Assembly (NCBI GenBank): GCA_035610365.1
Contig: CM069436.1
Coordinates: 63,007,505 to 63,071,504, forward strand
Origin: Aquatica leii
Lineage: Eukaryota > Arthropoda > Insecta > Coleoptera > Lampyridae
Length of the DNA: 64,000 nucleotides
Direction: 5' to 3'
Position 1 is the stretch's first letter; every line of letters starts with the position of its first letter. The notes under the pieces are model-generated. The model had not been told where the DNA came from. It saw nothing but the letters and a program-made list of their open reading frames with translations, and ran no database searches. Made by a program: the position numbers and the translations under genes. This document shows, piece after piece, positions 11,091-22,940 of the stretch.

Positions 11091-12870
11091 CAGGCCCGCG
11101 CTTAGCACTTTTGGCGCCTTTGTGCAAATTTAAAATAACGCCCCAAATTTGTATTACGTTCATATACGGGTTAAGTTAGGTATTATTATCCACTATTGAA
11201 AAATAATTTTAAAAAGTATTTTCATAAATTTATTGTCGTTTTTAAATTTTACAAGTACAAGCCATAAGCCATACAAGTATTTTTTCATTGAGGTACATAA
11301 CATAATTATAAACTTATAGAAAACAGAAATATATTCTAACACTATTACAACTCAATTTTTATTTCTATTTTAGTTTCAAATGTAATATATGATACAAAAG
11401 CACAAGAAATAAAAAAATATTTAAAACATTAAACATACTCGTCACAGGACGAAACTGATCGATAAATAAAAACAAAACAATATATTATTTTAATAATGCA
11501 ACATGTCATCTTTTAAAGATTAATATCCAGGTATTAGGTGTTGTTATTAATAATAAGTGAATTGAGCTTTCCGTGCTTTAATTTTTGCAAATTGTTTAAA
11601 TCTTCGGTGTGTAATTCTTTTAGCTGGTCCGTTGCTATTGAAATGATAGCAAGATTACTTATTCGGTTTGGCCCATGGTCGATCTTAAATATTTTTTTAT
11701 TATTTTGAGTTTTGAAACTTGATACGAAGTATTATGCTCGTATTAAGTTGTTAATTCTTGGTTAAATGTTATATAATTTAAAGTTTCTTCTGGAGACGTA
11801 CCTAATAACTTTTTCATCAAAATTTTGTAAATATTGCAATGCTTTAACAAGTTCCACGGCTGTTATGTCTCGTTCATTGCGAGTTATGTCGTTTAATAAA
11901 TTTTCAACTTTTTACATAGTTGTAATTGTTCCTTTTCAGAATAATTTTTAAATTTATCAATATTCCATAAAAACGCGAAATTATTAGAGTAAGAAGAAAG
12001 TAATTGGAATCTCTCATCCACTGATGTTATGATTACATCCAGAGCATTAAAAAAACAATCAACTTTGAACTTTAAAGTTTCGTCGTGGATCGGTTCATCG
12101 TCACATTCATAATCAAAATGTTTTTATTTTATTTTTCGCGGTATTAGACCTCTTTGTTTTTTGAATTTAGGTTCTATGTCTAAGCTAGATGCTATTTCTT
12201 TAGCATCAATCAATAGATCATTAAAACCTTTATCGGAGCGATAAGCTTTCAAAAAATTATTTAAATGATTATAACACTGAGTAACATCAAAGTTCGGTTT
12301 TTGAATAATTTTACTAACAATTTTAACTTTTCTTAAAATATTGTACCGCAATATAAGAATGCAAATGAACTCAAAATTTTGCAATTTTGTGGCCAACGAT
12401 GCAGCTAAATTTTTTACGTTATTTTCAAAGTTTCCTTCGCTTATTTCAAACAAAGCATCATAAACCTCCCCAAGTTGATACCTTAAAGGAGTATTGCATC
12501 TATTCTACTAGACTATCGAGTATCCGATAAAGGTTTTAAAGTTAAATTTGTTACATTAGATAAATTAGATTTTAGAATTAACCACCGTTTAGTAGAAGCT
12601 GAAAAAAATGCAAACAGTTCTTGAACTAAAGAAAAAAAAATTAATGCTCAAAGTATTCGAAGTAATTCCGTTCTCTCGTCTCAAAGAGTAAAAATAAAAA
12701 ACTAAACAAATAAAAAACAATGTAATAGCTAGTAATTCCTTACTGGTTTTTTTATCATTGTAAATTTTGTTTTGACCATATTGTTTTGCTTTATCGTTTT
12801 GTTACATTTGAGTGTTGAGGTTTTTCGGCGCCTCAGTGCAGACTTTGCCCTTTTGTACGGCGCGGTACTG
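11091..12870 (-). mobile_element. hAT-2 copy A, internally deleted
   Basis: Ends are CAGGCCCGCGC (11091-11101) and, inverted, CAGTACCGCGC (12870-12860). Flanks TCAATCTT (11083-11090) and TCGATCCT (12871-12878) match at 6 of 8 positions, fitting a decayed 8-bp hAT duplication. Similar over its length to copies at 22941-24850 and 36996-50533. Compared with copy C it lacks the N-terminal transposase exons; the deletion joint lies at about 12660, next to a shared TTCGA. Confidence 0.82.
11555..12600 (-). pseudogene. hAT-2A transposase C-terminal remnant
   Basis: Minus-strand fragments align by eye to copy C. The 12453-12124 frame has the ASLATKLQNFEFICILIL and PNFDVTQCYNHLNNFLKAY region and ends in the KFKKQRGLIPR block. 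Lower down, pieces of the dimerisation domain (TEDLNNLQKLK-like, near 11600) survive, but the AERSFSKLKIIKNYLRS core is deleted. Without the DUF4371 half and the dimerisation core it cannot encode an active enzyme. It is evidence for the family, not a gene. Confidence 0.75.
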
Positions 12871-12878
12871 TCGATCCT

Positions 12879-13734
12879 GTTATTTTTTTCGTCGACGTAA
12901 TTATTGTAGATCTTGCTGCGATTATTTGGTATTGTTCCCGCTATTAAATTATTATGAAACTTTGTTGATTTTGATTTATTACAAAAACTATAAAATTACA
13001 AATTTTGATACATTGCATCTATTAGTAGAACACTAGGCGGTTTCTACTTCTTTAAAGAGACAAAATACTTATTCGTATTACTACTTCACAAAGAGGTACA
13101 TATATTGCGTTTAGGAACCGATTTGATAATTGAGTAAAATATTGAAGCATACCCGAAACCTCACTAAGATTCTAGACAATTTATGGAACAGACAGAATAT
13201 TGTAGTCAAAGATAAGGCGAAAATATAAAAGATAAAAGAAGGAAATCGGAGCCAGTCAGTCTTAAAATAAAGCAAGTACGGTGTTTAATAAATAAGTGTT
13301 TATTCGGTGTTTTCATGCATGTGCCAGTGTAGATAAATAACAGTGACTGCAGATTATCTAATCTGAACGTGTAGAGTTTCAATGAGATATAAATTATTAG
13401 TAACTTGTTTTTATGAAATTTAGTTAGCTGTACATTTTATGAAATACTAGATAATTTATTTTTGCTATTAAAAAAACTTTTTAGGTAATTTTCAATAACA
13501 GTGACATAACATGTTAATATAAGTTTTATTTTTTTGCACTATATTGACCTACTATAAAAACTTACGACCCTTTACTTGCATGTATCTATCTCGTAAAACG
13601 AAAACCCAAATAAAAAGAAAAAAAACTGCTTATTCAAAAACTGTTAATATTTACTACATATTGTTTTAAATTTTTTGGAGAAATTTGTTCTGAGATTTAG
13701 AATAAAATTAGCAAAAAATGACACTTTTAGACGC
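12879..13734. other. No gene recognised
   Basis: AT-rich; nothing beyond short chance frames. Separates hAT-2A from the short TIR element. Confidence 0.4.
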
Positions 13735-13736
13735 AT

Positions 13737-14514
13737 CCCATACATCACAAATACATACAATGTATGTGCAGTGACTGCACGCCCTTGGACGTAGCTATAA
13801 ACCAGTGGATATCCAGATTACGTACTTGTACATTCATTGAACATACGATGGACCTACAGATAGCACAAAAGTGGACTTTAATAGAACATTTGTTAAAAAC
13901 ATACAACGGACATTCATTGTTATACAAGATCTGTATCTAAGCCTATAATGTTAATCCAATGGACGTCCAAATTTTATAGAAGTACCTACTATCAATGGAC
14001 GTTCAGTGTATGTAAATTGTCAATATTTAATGGATTCTGGTCTATAAAAACATACATTATTGTTTTTTTTATTTCGTTTATTATGTCTAATGTAAATTTT
14101 GTGTACGTACCTTGTCAAATCCATGACACATAAAAAATTAAAATCAATTTAGCGGTAAATTCAAAATATGAAACTGGGTGGAAAAAAACCAAAATAAATA
14201 ATAGTAGAAAAAATGTTCAAAAGGGGTCAATCTCTATTGGTTATGAAATATTTATTTTAAAAAGTAATAAAGTAAAACACTGAATTTTTTAAATCAATTA
14301 CTTCAAAAACAGAAAAAGTGCAGTTTAAATGTAAATTGTAATTAATTTCAATAAATAATTTAACAGAATTTATAAAAACATATAGAATATCCAGTGTATA
14401 CACAATGTATAAATTCCAGATGTAGACATACAGTGAATTTCCATATTAAGGTGTACTTATGGAAGAAATATGTACCAATGTTGAACGTCCATTGTTGGTT
14501 TGGTGCTGTATGGG
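13737..14514. mobile_element. 778-bp non-autonomous TIR element with AT flanks
   Basis: Ends CCCATACATCACAAA (13737) and, inverted, CCCATACAGCACCAAA (from 14514). The dinucleotide AT flanks both ends. The interior repeats short words around a GGACGTCC/GGACGTTC core in both orientations (near 13790, 13965, 13995, 14480). No coding capacity. A 2-bp AT duplication is reported for ISL2EU-type elements, but the family assignment is a guess. Confidence 0.6.
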
Positions 14515-14516
14515 AT

Positions 14517-15767
14517 ACATTACTTTAGTAAAATAATTACTTTTTTGAAACTTATTAATGGCGTAGGAATAAATTCTCTTTCAAATGAGAGCAACCATAT
14601 TAGAATCAGATCAGAAACAGTTTTTTTTGTGCCAAAGTGAGAAGTCAGGACTTTTCGCTCCGATTAATCATTTTAAGATCTATTGATCAAACTTAGTTTT
14701 TAAGTAATATGATATAGTCATTGATTGAACCATTTTTTGATTGTTCTACTTAAATCCTTGAGATGTGTATTAATTTTGTTGTTAACTGAATAATTAATGT
14801 TCATCAACACGCCCCGATGAAAGATTCATTTGGTCCAATGATCGAAACGCGTTTATTTTCAATTTTTCATAGCATAGGCTAAAGTTAGTTTAATAAAGTA
14901 CTTAAGTAAGAAAAAATAAATTGTTCATTTTTTATAAAATAGATGTGTATAATTTAAAGCCTACTTGATTTAGTGTCTGTAATTGAACTTTATGCATACA
15001 GATATAGTCGTAAAAAACGTATTAAAAACTGACTTCGATTGAACAAAAATTGTTATTATTATTACGTAAGAGAATTCCTTTATTATAGTTGATTAAGTTT
15101 GTTGTTGTTTCAGTTATTATTATAATCATGTATGCTAAAAACATTGATTTTCCAAGCATCGTTGTTTTGAGTTCGATAATAATTTGTTATCGATATTTAG
15201 CTCCCGATGTCAGTACTTAACATCGATGTTTTTTTAAGCACCGATCATCATCTTTCCGTCCAGCCAGCGACGGCGCCAGGTTTTCTTAGATGAATGGGCA
15301 CAATTTGTAATCGCGAAGGCTTCCACGTCCAGAGTCTTCAGAGTTTGGACCGTATTGATGTTGTAACCGAAGTTGCTAACTTCCGCTCATTTTTGTAAGG
15401 GACTTCATCATGGCATAAAAGAAATCGGAAACGTAAAGAAGTAAACCATAATGCAACAAAGAATCACTACAGAGATTAGGTAATCAACTTGCTCACCAAG
15501 CCAGATTGTAAACTTTATAAAAGTGACTTAGGAAGAAGTTGTCTCCCTATTTACAGAAGAAGTATAGTCGGGGTCCAGGAAATTTATTTTTGGGAGAGAT
15601 ATCTGTCTGTATGTGTGGGTTTGCGATAAACAGAATGGTTTAAAAGTTCGTTGGGTTTACGTGTCATAAAAACGACAAGTTACCATTTTTTTCGATTTCC
15701 ATGGTACATTTGATATATATTTGTTTTGACGATCAAAAAACTTAGACAATTCGAGATTACCATCAGA
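14517..15767. other. No gene; contains one hammerhead-like motif
   Basis: No coding region. At 14814-14848 on the plus strand CCGATGA, a possible stem ATTCATT/AATGAT with loop TGGTCC, and CGAAAC occur in hammerhead-ribozyme order. The core has one mismatch to CUGAUGA and stems I and III are not convincing. Rest featureless. Confidence 0.3.
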
Positions 15768-16360
15768 CTAAACAATAAAGGTGTCATCAACATACCTATA
15801 ACGGACTTTAGGTGTTAAAATCGATAATTCCAAAGCAACCGTTTCAAAGGATTCTATACAAATCTTACTTACAACAAGAGATAACGGCGCCCGAAACTTG
15901 CTCATAAAACTTGTTATTAAACTGTAAGTAAGTGGATGATAAACAGTTATCAATAAGAGGAAACAAACCCAAATCTTTCTTATGGTGAGACAGACTTTGC
16001 TCGATGCAAATAAGCGAATTTTTAATAGGAACTTTGGTAAAAAGTGAAGTGCTATCAAAACCCACAAGAAAATTCTGCGTTTCAAGCTTTGTAGATTTCA
16101 AACGTTGAATGAAGTGATGATAGTTGAGGATGTGAGAAGAGATTTCACCTGTAAATTCGGTTGGACAGAAACTTGTCTAGCTTGTAAGTAGGAGATTGGT
16201 TAGTATTGACGAACTGAACTGAAGGGATAAATTGACGTTTAGTTTTAGGAAGTAGATTAGAAAATCTGATGATTTCGCTGACCTCGCGTTTAATTTTCGA
16301 AGTGAGATTACGAGTTAATTGAGTGTACGTATTCTCTGACAGAGTAGAATGTATTTTCTC
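15768..16360 (-). pseudogene. Penelope-like element reverse transcriptase fragment
   Basis: Part of a PLE polymerase. Minus strand: TLSENTYTQLTRNLTSKIKR (about 16350-16290); a loose VNTNQSPTYKLDKFLSNRI stretch (about 16200), the PLE 'SPTYKLAKFL' block; then FLVGFDSTSLFTKVPIKNSL (about 16060); YLQFNNKFYEQVSGA (about 15930); and YRYVDDTFIV at 15798-15769, which contains the catalytic YVDD. Two overlapping frames (16101-15865 and 16085-15768) show a frameshift just after the FYEQ block. Upstream RT sequence is degraded and no GIY-YIG part is attached. Confidence 0.8.
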
Positions 16361-16505
16361 TATTTCGGTTTTAAAATTACTCTTTCACGCACGCATTTTA
16401 GTGTTAGAATGAAGTCTATTCTTTAAGTTTCAGTAACTTTTATTTTCTAAGTTTTACATCCTGATTTCTAAATGCCACCCAATGACAGCAGAAAACTAGA
16501 TAAAT

Positions 16506-16581
16506 GTGTCAAATATGTGTCAAATATGTGTCAAATATGTGTCAAATATGTCTAGGCAAATATGTCTAGTCAAATATGTAT
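16506..16581. repeat. 11-bp tandem repeat (GTGTCAAATAT)
   Basis: About six units. The first four are near perfect and the last ones diverge to GTCTAGGCAAATAT and GTCTAGTCAAATAT. Lies just upstream of the PLE fragment's 5' side; no function suggested. Confidence 0.9.
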
Positions 16582-16699
16582 CACCGTTGCCAACACAAAA
16601 ATTCTAATAAAAATTTCCCTGCTGGAAAATAATGAACATTTTAAATTTAATAAATAATGTAAATATCGACCGAAATAGAGAAAATAGTATAAAACATTC

Positions 16700-16784
16700 G
16701 TTGCAGAAGGCTATTCAAACACTTATGCATTCTGCAACAAGCTGCGAACCTAAATGCGTGTTTGAATATTTTGCCTTCTGCAAC
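16700..16784. repeat. Imperfect hairpin (GTTGCAGAAGGC arms)
   Basis: GTTGCAGAAGGC at 16700 is answered by its inverse GCCTTCTGCAAC ending at 16784. TATTCAAACAC continues both arms apart from a four-base bulge, and the loop is about 30 nt. It looks like a tiny palindromic repeat or the remains of one. Confidence 0.75.
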
Positions 16785-16814
16785 TTATATTTTAATCTAC
16801 TATTCTCAATGTAA

Positions 16815-17795
16815 TCCGTTTGTTTCAAAATGACACTAGCATTGGCTTTGTCGGCTCTTTCTCCTGTTTCTACTCTTATTTTTCTGCCGGCACTTCCTCT
16901 CTTGTAATATACCCCGGTGTTTCTCTGTCTAGACCTAATACTCATTTCCAGTATTTTTCTTGTATCCCTTTTACCTCTTTATACTCTTTCCACCTCCATA
17001 TATCTCCACACTTTTTATTAACTTTTCAAACAGCAGTCTTCTTTTTATTATGTTCACCTCAAACACCCTTTTTCTCACACCCCACACTTCTTCTATTAAC
17101 CGGTTTCCTTTCCTCACTGTTTCCTTTATGTGTTCTCCCTTCTTATTATTTTGCTTTATCGTGTAACCCAGGTATGTAAATTTCTTCATTTCCTTTTCCT
17201 TCTTAGCCACCAACACTATGTTATCCGCATACGCCAACGATTATACCTTCATTTTCCCTACTACTATCTCTCCTGTGTGTTGTTCTCTCATTGTTTCCTC
17301 CAGATCCCCCGTATATACTGCAAACAGGGTTGGGCTCAGTGGGCATCCCTGTCTCAACCCTCTCTTTGTAATTAATTTCTCGCTCTCTACCCCATTCACT
17401 TTAACCCTGCTCCTCGTTTCTTCGTAAATTCTCTCCATTTTTTCTATTAATCTTACATTGATTTTTTTTCTCTTCATGTATTCCCACAGTTTTTTCCTGT
17501 TCACTCTGTCAAAAGCGGCTTTTAAATCTACGAATAGTGCCACCATTTTCTCCTTTTTTTTCTAGTTTTTTATTCGCCAAGTGTTTCAGTACATATATGT
17601 TGTCTATCACTCTTCTTTCCTTTCTGAATCCCGCTTGTCCGTCTGGTACCCAACTTCTTTCCTCTATTTCCTTCTGTAGTCCTTGTAACACTGTCGCATA
17701 TATTTTGTATGCCGTGCTTAATAATGTTACCCCTCTGTAATTCGTGACTTTATTTCTGTCTTTCTTTTTATGGATCGGGCATAAATAAAATGTGT
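16815..17795 (-). pseudogene. Non-LTR retrotransposon RT fragment
   Basis: Minus-strand reverse transcriptase of a LINE common in insects. Blocks: IHKKKDRNKVTNYRGVTLLS (about 17770-17700), VPDGQAGFRKERRVIDNIYV (about 17650), a frameshift near 17550, VALFVDLKAAFDRVNRKKLW (17543-17490), GLRQGCPLSPTLFAVYTGDL (about 17330), and AYADNIVLVAKK (about 17235-17200). The second catalytic Asp is Asn in this copy. The frame then jumps to FTYLGYTIKQN, so about 70 residues between palm and thumb are deleted without losing frame. The tail contains LGLDRETPGYITREE-like sequence. The clade was not resolved. Confidence 0.83.
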
Positions 17796-18838
17796 TATAG
17801 AAGACTCAATAGTACGTAAAGTGTTTTTTAGGATTGCGTTTGGGAGCAACAGCAAAATTCTAACTCTTAGATAGCATCGATTCCTGTTCTGAAGTAAAAG
17901 TCAAACTAGATAGGTTGACTGGCGAAGCCAGTAGTTGAAGAAACTTTTTGCTTTATTGATTTCAACTATTGAAACTTTTTAAGATAATTTTTTGGGGTTA
18001 ACCGTAGACTGATGCTAGACTGCTGGTGAGTAATGTTGTCAAAAAAATTTCAATCATCTGGACATAGAGTATTAGCCAACTCAAGATGGCGATAAAAGTA
18101 TTGTTTAGAAATCGTGTCTAACTCACGTCTGGTTTGCTTAATCCGTTCGTGTATCAACACTAAACTAGCACGGCGAAAATGATAATGGACGTCCAGCAAA
18201 TAAACTAAATACGGTTAAGATACATTCTGTGGATATTCATGGAATGTACTATGTGAGTTTAACCACTGATTGCTGTCTTTGCTACTCTTATTCATATTTA
18301 ATAAATATTTTTTTTCTATAAAGTAATTGATAATAGCAACAGGAAGTTAGTAAATAAAACCAACAATGAAGTGTACAAAAGCGTATAGGTAATTAGTTTA
18401 GAAATTCCAAAGTTAATGAAGCAAAAGGGTATTTATAAATAAATAAATATATGTATAATCTAGAGTTAAGGTTAAATGTATATTTAGAAAATATTGTTAA
18501 TAATTTTTTTAAATAATATTTATAGAAAGTAAAACGAACGATGACGTTTACAAAATATTTTCAATAAATGGTTTAGAACCTTTGCCGACTCGCATATTCT
18601 GTTTAAAAAGGAAGCTTTTTTATCTTTGTACTGTTGAATAACAACTCTTGGTCGTGAAAAGTGGGATATTGGTCATGGGCTGTTTGCATTGTAGATACGC
18701 ATAACATGGGACACCGGGAATATCTTGATGCGGTTTTCACAATTATACTGAACAAATTACCATAGTTTTAATCTGTTTAGGTAAATTGTGTAGATTCAAT
18801 CTTGTGAACGTCGTTGGCACGTATGTATGACTAACATG
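17796..18838. other. No gene recognised
   Basis: AT-rich with no transposon motif I can name; ends at the TA target of the Tc1 element. Confidence 0.4.
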
Positions 18839-18957
18839 TACACTCAACTAACCAAAAAACGGGATAAATTGGTTAGTTCGAATGAAATAGTTAACAGTGT
18901 AAACTAGACTTGTTAGCAAATGCGATCGGCAATCATTTGTGGACGTTTTGTTCATTT

Positions 18958-19267
18958 TTTAAGGATGATGTTCTTATACATACAATCAAGTTGCTGGAAA
19001 ACTGGCTACAGCAAAACAACTTGAACAGATTACCGTGGCCAGCAAAAAATCCTGATTTCAATATAATATAAATTGTTTAGGGTCAAGTTGTTCATATCAT
19101 CCGGGTACAACAGGGAGCCAATTTCATCGCCAGAGACCGCGAACAATTAATTGGTGCCAACTGCTTGGGAGACGATTATTGATAATTTCATACGCGTTCT
19201 TGCAGCATCAATGCCTAGACGACTTCAAGTTGGCATCGACAATCAAGGAGGTCATACTCATTATTAG
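18958..19267 (+). pseudogene. Tc1-like transposase C-terminal remnant
   Basis: Plus-strand pieces of a DDE transposase. HTIKLLENWLQQNNLNRLPW runs into PAKNPDFN (about 18980-19060), the 'WPA.SPDLN' block next to the third catalytic acid. Then, in shifted frames, come VPTAWETIIDNFIRVLAASM and PRRLQVGIDNQGGHTHY with a stop at 19267. GGHTHY is a usual C-terminus for this family. N-terminal helix-turn-helix and first catalytic Asp regions are absent: the left TIR is followed almost directly by this segment. At least two frameshifts. Confidence 0.78.
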
Positions 19268-19430
19268 CAATCGTATGTTTAATTCAACTAAAAACAGTAA
19301 ACATGCGAAATGAGTTGTTTTTTACTAGCTATGATCAAATTTCAATTTTAAGTTAGATGGCAACGCTAGGGAATATCTTCTTGAAGCTGTTGTAACATAT
19401 GAATTGAAACTTATATAAAAACAGCTTTTT

Positions 19431-19865
19431 ACTTTTCTGTAAGGAAAGTATAGGGAATGCAATTTTTTTACATAATTTTACGTTTTAAGGTCTCCAGTTT
19501 AATAAATATTTTATTTATAATTTAAAATTCACAAATATAATATAGGTTCGAGTCCTGCCTGCGAAATTCCATATTTTGAAGGGAAAGCAAGATACGTTAA
19601 ATTAATAATTTTTACTGATTTACTAAAGGGGAGAGCAATATTGAGGCGCACCAATATAGGGTTTAGTTGATATGACAACATAAGCTCAATTTGCCATACT
19701 TCGGTTATATCTGAATGAAATCGAGGAGAAAAATTTCAAAAAAATTATAGCATGCTAGGAAGTCAATACACGCGTGTACATATTACTTCAAAGTGGTTTT
19801 ATGACAACATAACCTTAAAAAAAATTGTAGACATTCCTTCATCATAGGAAAGTCGTGTGGTGACT
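19431..19865. mobile_element. MITE-like repeat, family M, copy 2 (inside Tc1 element)
   Basis: Same ends as copy 1: ACTTTTCTGTAAGGAAAGTA at 19431 and CATAGGAAAGTCGTGTGG ending near 19860. Shares the block ACTTCAAAGTGGTTTTATG and, at 19545-19555, GGTTCGAGTCC, which fits the tRNA/SINE B-box. About 215 bp shorter than copy 1, mainly in the left half. No ORF. Confidence 0.7.
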
Positions 19866-20764
19866 GAATGATTACAGTATTGCACCGCAATGAGGTATAT
19901 GGAGTGCAATAAAACACTGTCTGTTGTCAGTTTTTTTATACTATAACAACGACTTAAAAACTAAAAATAGTAGATGAATATAAAGGTAAAATGCTTCATT
20001 ATTCTTAATTGACATTACTGAAAAATACAATAAGAACGATTATTTATCGTATTATAGTAAAGCAGAATATAGGTGATTGGGAAAATGCGATTCTTTTGTT
20101 CATCATACTATTGATAGTGCCTCTATCGCCACTAAAAGAACGTAACGTGTGGAAATTTAATGACACATTAAGTTTGATTTAATTATTCTTACGAAGATTA
20201 TACCTACTCGTTTATTTATATATGAAAGTATTTTGGATAAAAATAATATGCAGCAAATATCTTTTTTTTGGCACAAAACCATTCTACTATAAATAAGTCT
20301 TTATATGTGCGTTATTTAAAACAATTATTATAATTGCTTTTCTTTGACATGTCGACCAAAAAAAGATATTAAAAATCAACTATTTAAAATGTGATTGAAT
20401 CTTAAGATATATAAACAATATATAAAATAATATAAAATGTGTTAAAAAATAGCCTTGATAAAGTTTATAATGCACTGTTTCAATATGGAGCTTTTATTAA
20501 CACACGAAAATATTTTGTATAAAAATTAAATACAGTTTATTGTTCGAAATCATTCGAAAATAAGAGTATTTTGACTTTTTAGTTTTTGCCGATAAACAAT
20601 TGGACCTTCTAGTATTGTCAATTTGTCTAATTTCAAATTCTTGAATAGCATCGCAAACAGCCACGAGTGATTGCAGATCGCATTTGCTAACAAATCTAGT
20701 TTACACCACTAACTATTTCAATCGAACTAACCAAGGTGTCCCGTTTTTTCTTTAGTTGAGTGTA

Positions 20765-22932
20765 CAAGACTATGAACATTATAGTTAGTTTGTGGATTTT
20801 ATTATTGAAGGCAGTTGGTTTTATTGGGTATTTTGTAACTTATTTATCAATTTTTAGGCAACATTTTATCTTTAGATTTATTGAGTTTTGGTAAGTTTGT
20901 AATTTGTCACAGTGATACAAGCAGTATTTTATTTGCTTCACCAAGTTGTTAGGGGAAAGTAAGTTTTGTTATGAAGTTAAATTAATACGTTTTTGGCGTC
21001 GAGTACAAATCTCTTATTGTTTGTAATCATTTCAAAGACAATCATTAAAACCAAAACAATTGTGTTCTTAGTTTGTGATCGTACTAACAACGAAAATTTT
21101 AAACTTGATCTGAAAGAATATAATACATAAGCACATCTTGAGTTTATGCTATAAATATCGATTATATAATCGACTTCTAGTGGTTCATCAATTTTCAGCA
21201 AAAAAAAAAGAATTCATTAGTGTCATAACCTGAATGAAACAAGTTTGACCATCAGTGTAAATAACTAAAATTTAAAAAAAAATCGAATGTTATTTGAACG
21301 ATAACTTATAAAAAAATGCTATTAAAAGACAATTAGCAATTGTATTAATCTTTGTCGGATGTATCTTTTTACAAACAACAAATGTAAATATTTAAAATAT
21401 TTTCTAGATAATTTTCATAACGAGTATTAACATAATAGTTTCTACATTAAATATTAAATTCATTTTTTTAATAAATAAATAAATAACAATAAAGAACAAT
21501 TGCAGATTATTGGTCTAATAATGTTTACTGTACTTTTTTATAAAAAAATGTGAAACAGTCAATAGTTCTTTCGTGTAAAATAAAGGAATGAAAAAATTCT
21601 TATTATATAGTTTGTATGTTTGTAACTACTGTTAAACTTACAGCCCCTAAATTCTGTACTCATTTATGAATTGTATTAGTTTAGTTTCTGACCTACATCA
21701 TTGTCGTTATGCAACAGGAAGTTCTTTTACTAAAAACACATTAAAAATCTAAGTGCATAAAAAATCAAAAATATTTAATTATCTACAAGGTTCATCTAAA
21801 TAGTCGTTTAATTTAACATATAATTTCCTAATTAAAAATTCCGTATAGAATAAATTAAATGTTAATTGATGTTTTAATTACACGAAATACCATAATGCAA
21901 ATAAATGTCGAAAAATGTGATTTTATGTCATTCATTAAATTTCTATACTAGTCCTGGCGTGGAAGTTAGATTACCTATGTGTTTATTTTAAAATTTCATT
22001 GTAATAACTGCCAGCTTTGTAGTTTTTGTTAACCAAAGTTAGTGAACGTTTCATTTATCTAATGATCTAAAACTTTTTTTTCAACGCGTCTCTTATTTAT
22101 AATATAATATTATTACGAATAAAACGATTAAAAACTTAAGTTAAGATAATTGTCTTTACACAGTAGTACATAGTAAATAATAAAGAGAAAACTCGAACAT
22201 GAAAAAGTTGAAGATGAGAATACTGATGAACTTAAAAACTTAGAAAGCAAGGTTTAGGGTTTTGTTAGGTAAATAAGCTATATGTGGGAGGGTAATAAAA
22301 AAAAGAACTTAAAGGCAATTAGAAAAGATTGAAGATAAAAGAAATAACGTGGCAATGCTGATGCTCATGGCTACTGCTACATGTTTATTATCACGATTAT
22401 AAAAATGTCAGAATACATTCATTTTTATCAAATATAAAAAATTCTGAGTGGATTTAGTATACATAAAAATTTAGTATAAGTAATTTTCTTTTCTTACATT
22501 AATGCAACGGTGACCTGACATGAATTAATATATAATTATACGCACATTCCAAAAGCGAGAAACAACAATTTTTAATTTTCTTCAAGAAAAAGGAACTAAC
22601 AAGGTTCAAGTTGGATTGTAGTTTACAGTTTTGGAACAAAGATATCAAAAATCTAAACATTTAAAATGGTGATCTGTTTAAAGTAATTACCAACGACCAA
22701 GTTAATAAGTTGTATAATTTTTTATCTTTATAATACGATTTAGGGCAATTGTCCCCTCCCGCCCTTATTTTGACCAATAAAATTTTTTAAGTGTGTTTCT
22801 GAAATCACACAAACAAATTTTCTTCCGCTTCTCTAAACAATATAGGTGCAATCACACAAAAATTGCCTCCCCCTAAATCAAATCCTGTATTCGCGCCTGA
22901 TAGGATCAAACATGTGATGGATTACGTACTTT
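20765..22932. other. Gene-free; GC-richer hAT-like scrap at 22742-22898
   Basis: No coding region supported. At 22742-22898 the words GGGCAATTGTCCCCTCCCGCC and, inverted, TTTAGGGGGAGGCAATTTTT face each other around two AATCACACAAA copies. They resemble the ends of non-autonomous hAT elements, but boundaries and duplication are unclear. Confidence 0.35.
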
Positions 22933-22940
22933 CTAACAAT

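Larger units (their letters stand above)
18841..20762 (+). mobile_element. Tc1-like transposon with about 100-bp TIRs
   Basis: Left TIR starts CACTCAACTAACCAAAAAAC (18841); the right end is its inverse, ending at 20762, and the two match over roughly 100 bp with a few differences (shared words include TGTTAGCAAATGCGATC). TA lies directly outside both ends (18839-18840, 20763-20764), the Tc1/mariner target. Only the C-terminal third of the transposase remains, so the element is internally deleted. It also received MITE-like copy 2. Confidence 0.85.

Noticed and set aside
16820..17740. Several long plus-strand ORFs rich in Phe, Leu and Ser
   Set aside because: They are antisense shadows of the minus-strand LINE reverse transcriptase, whose A-rich coding strand gives T-rich open frames.
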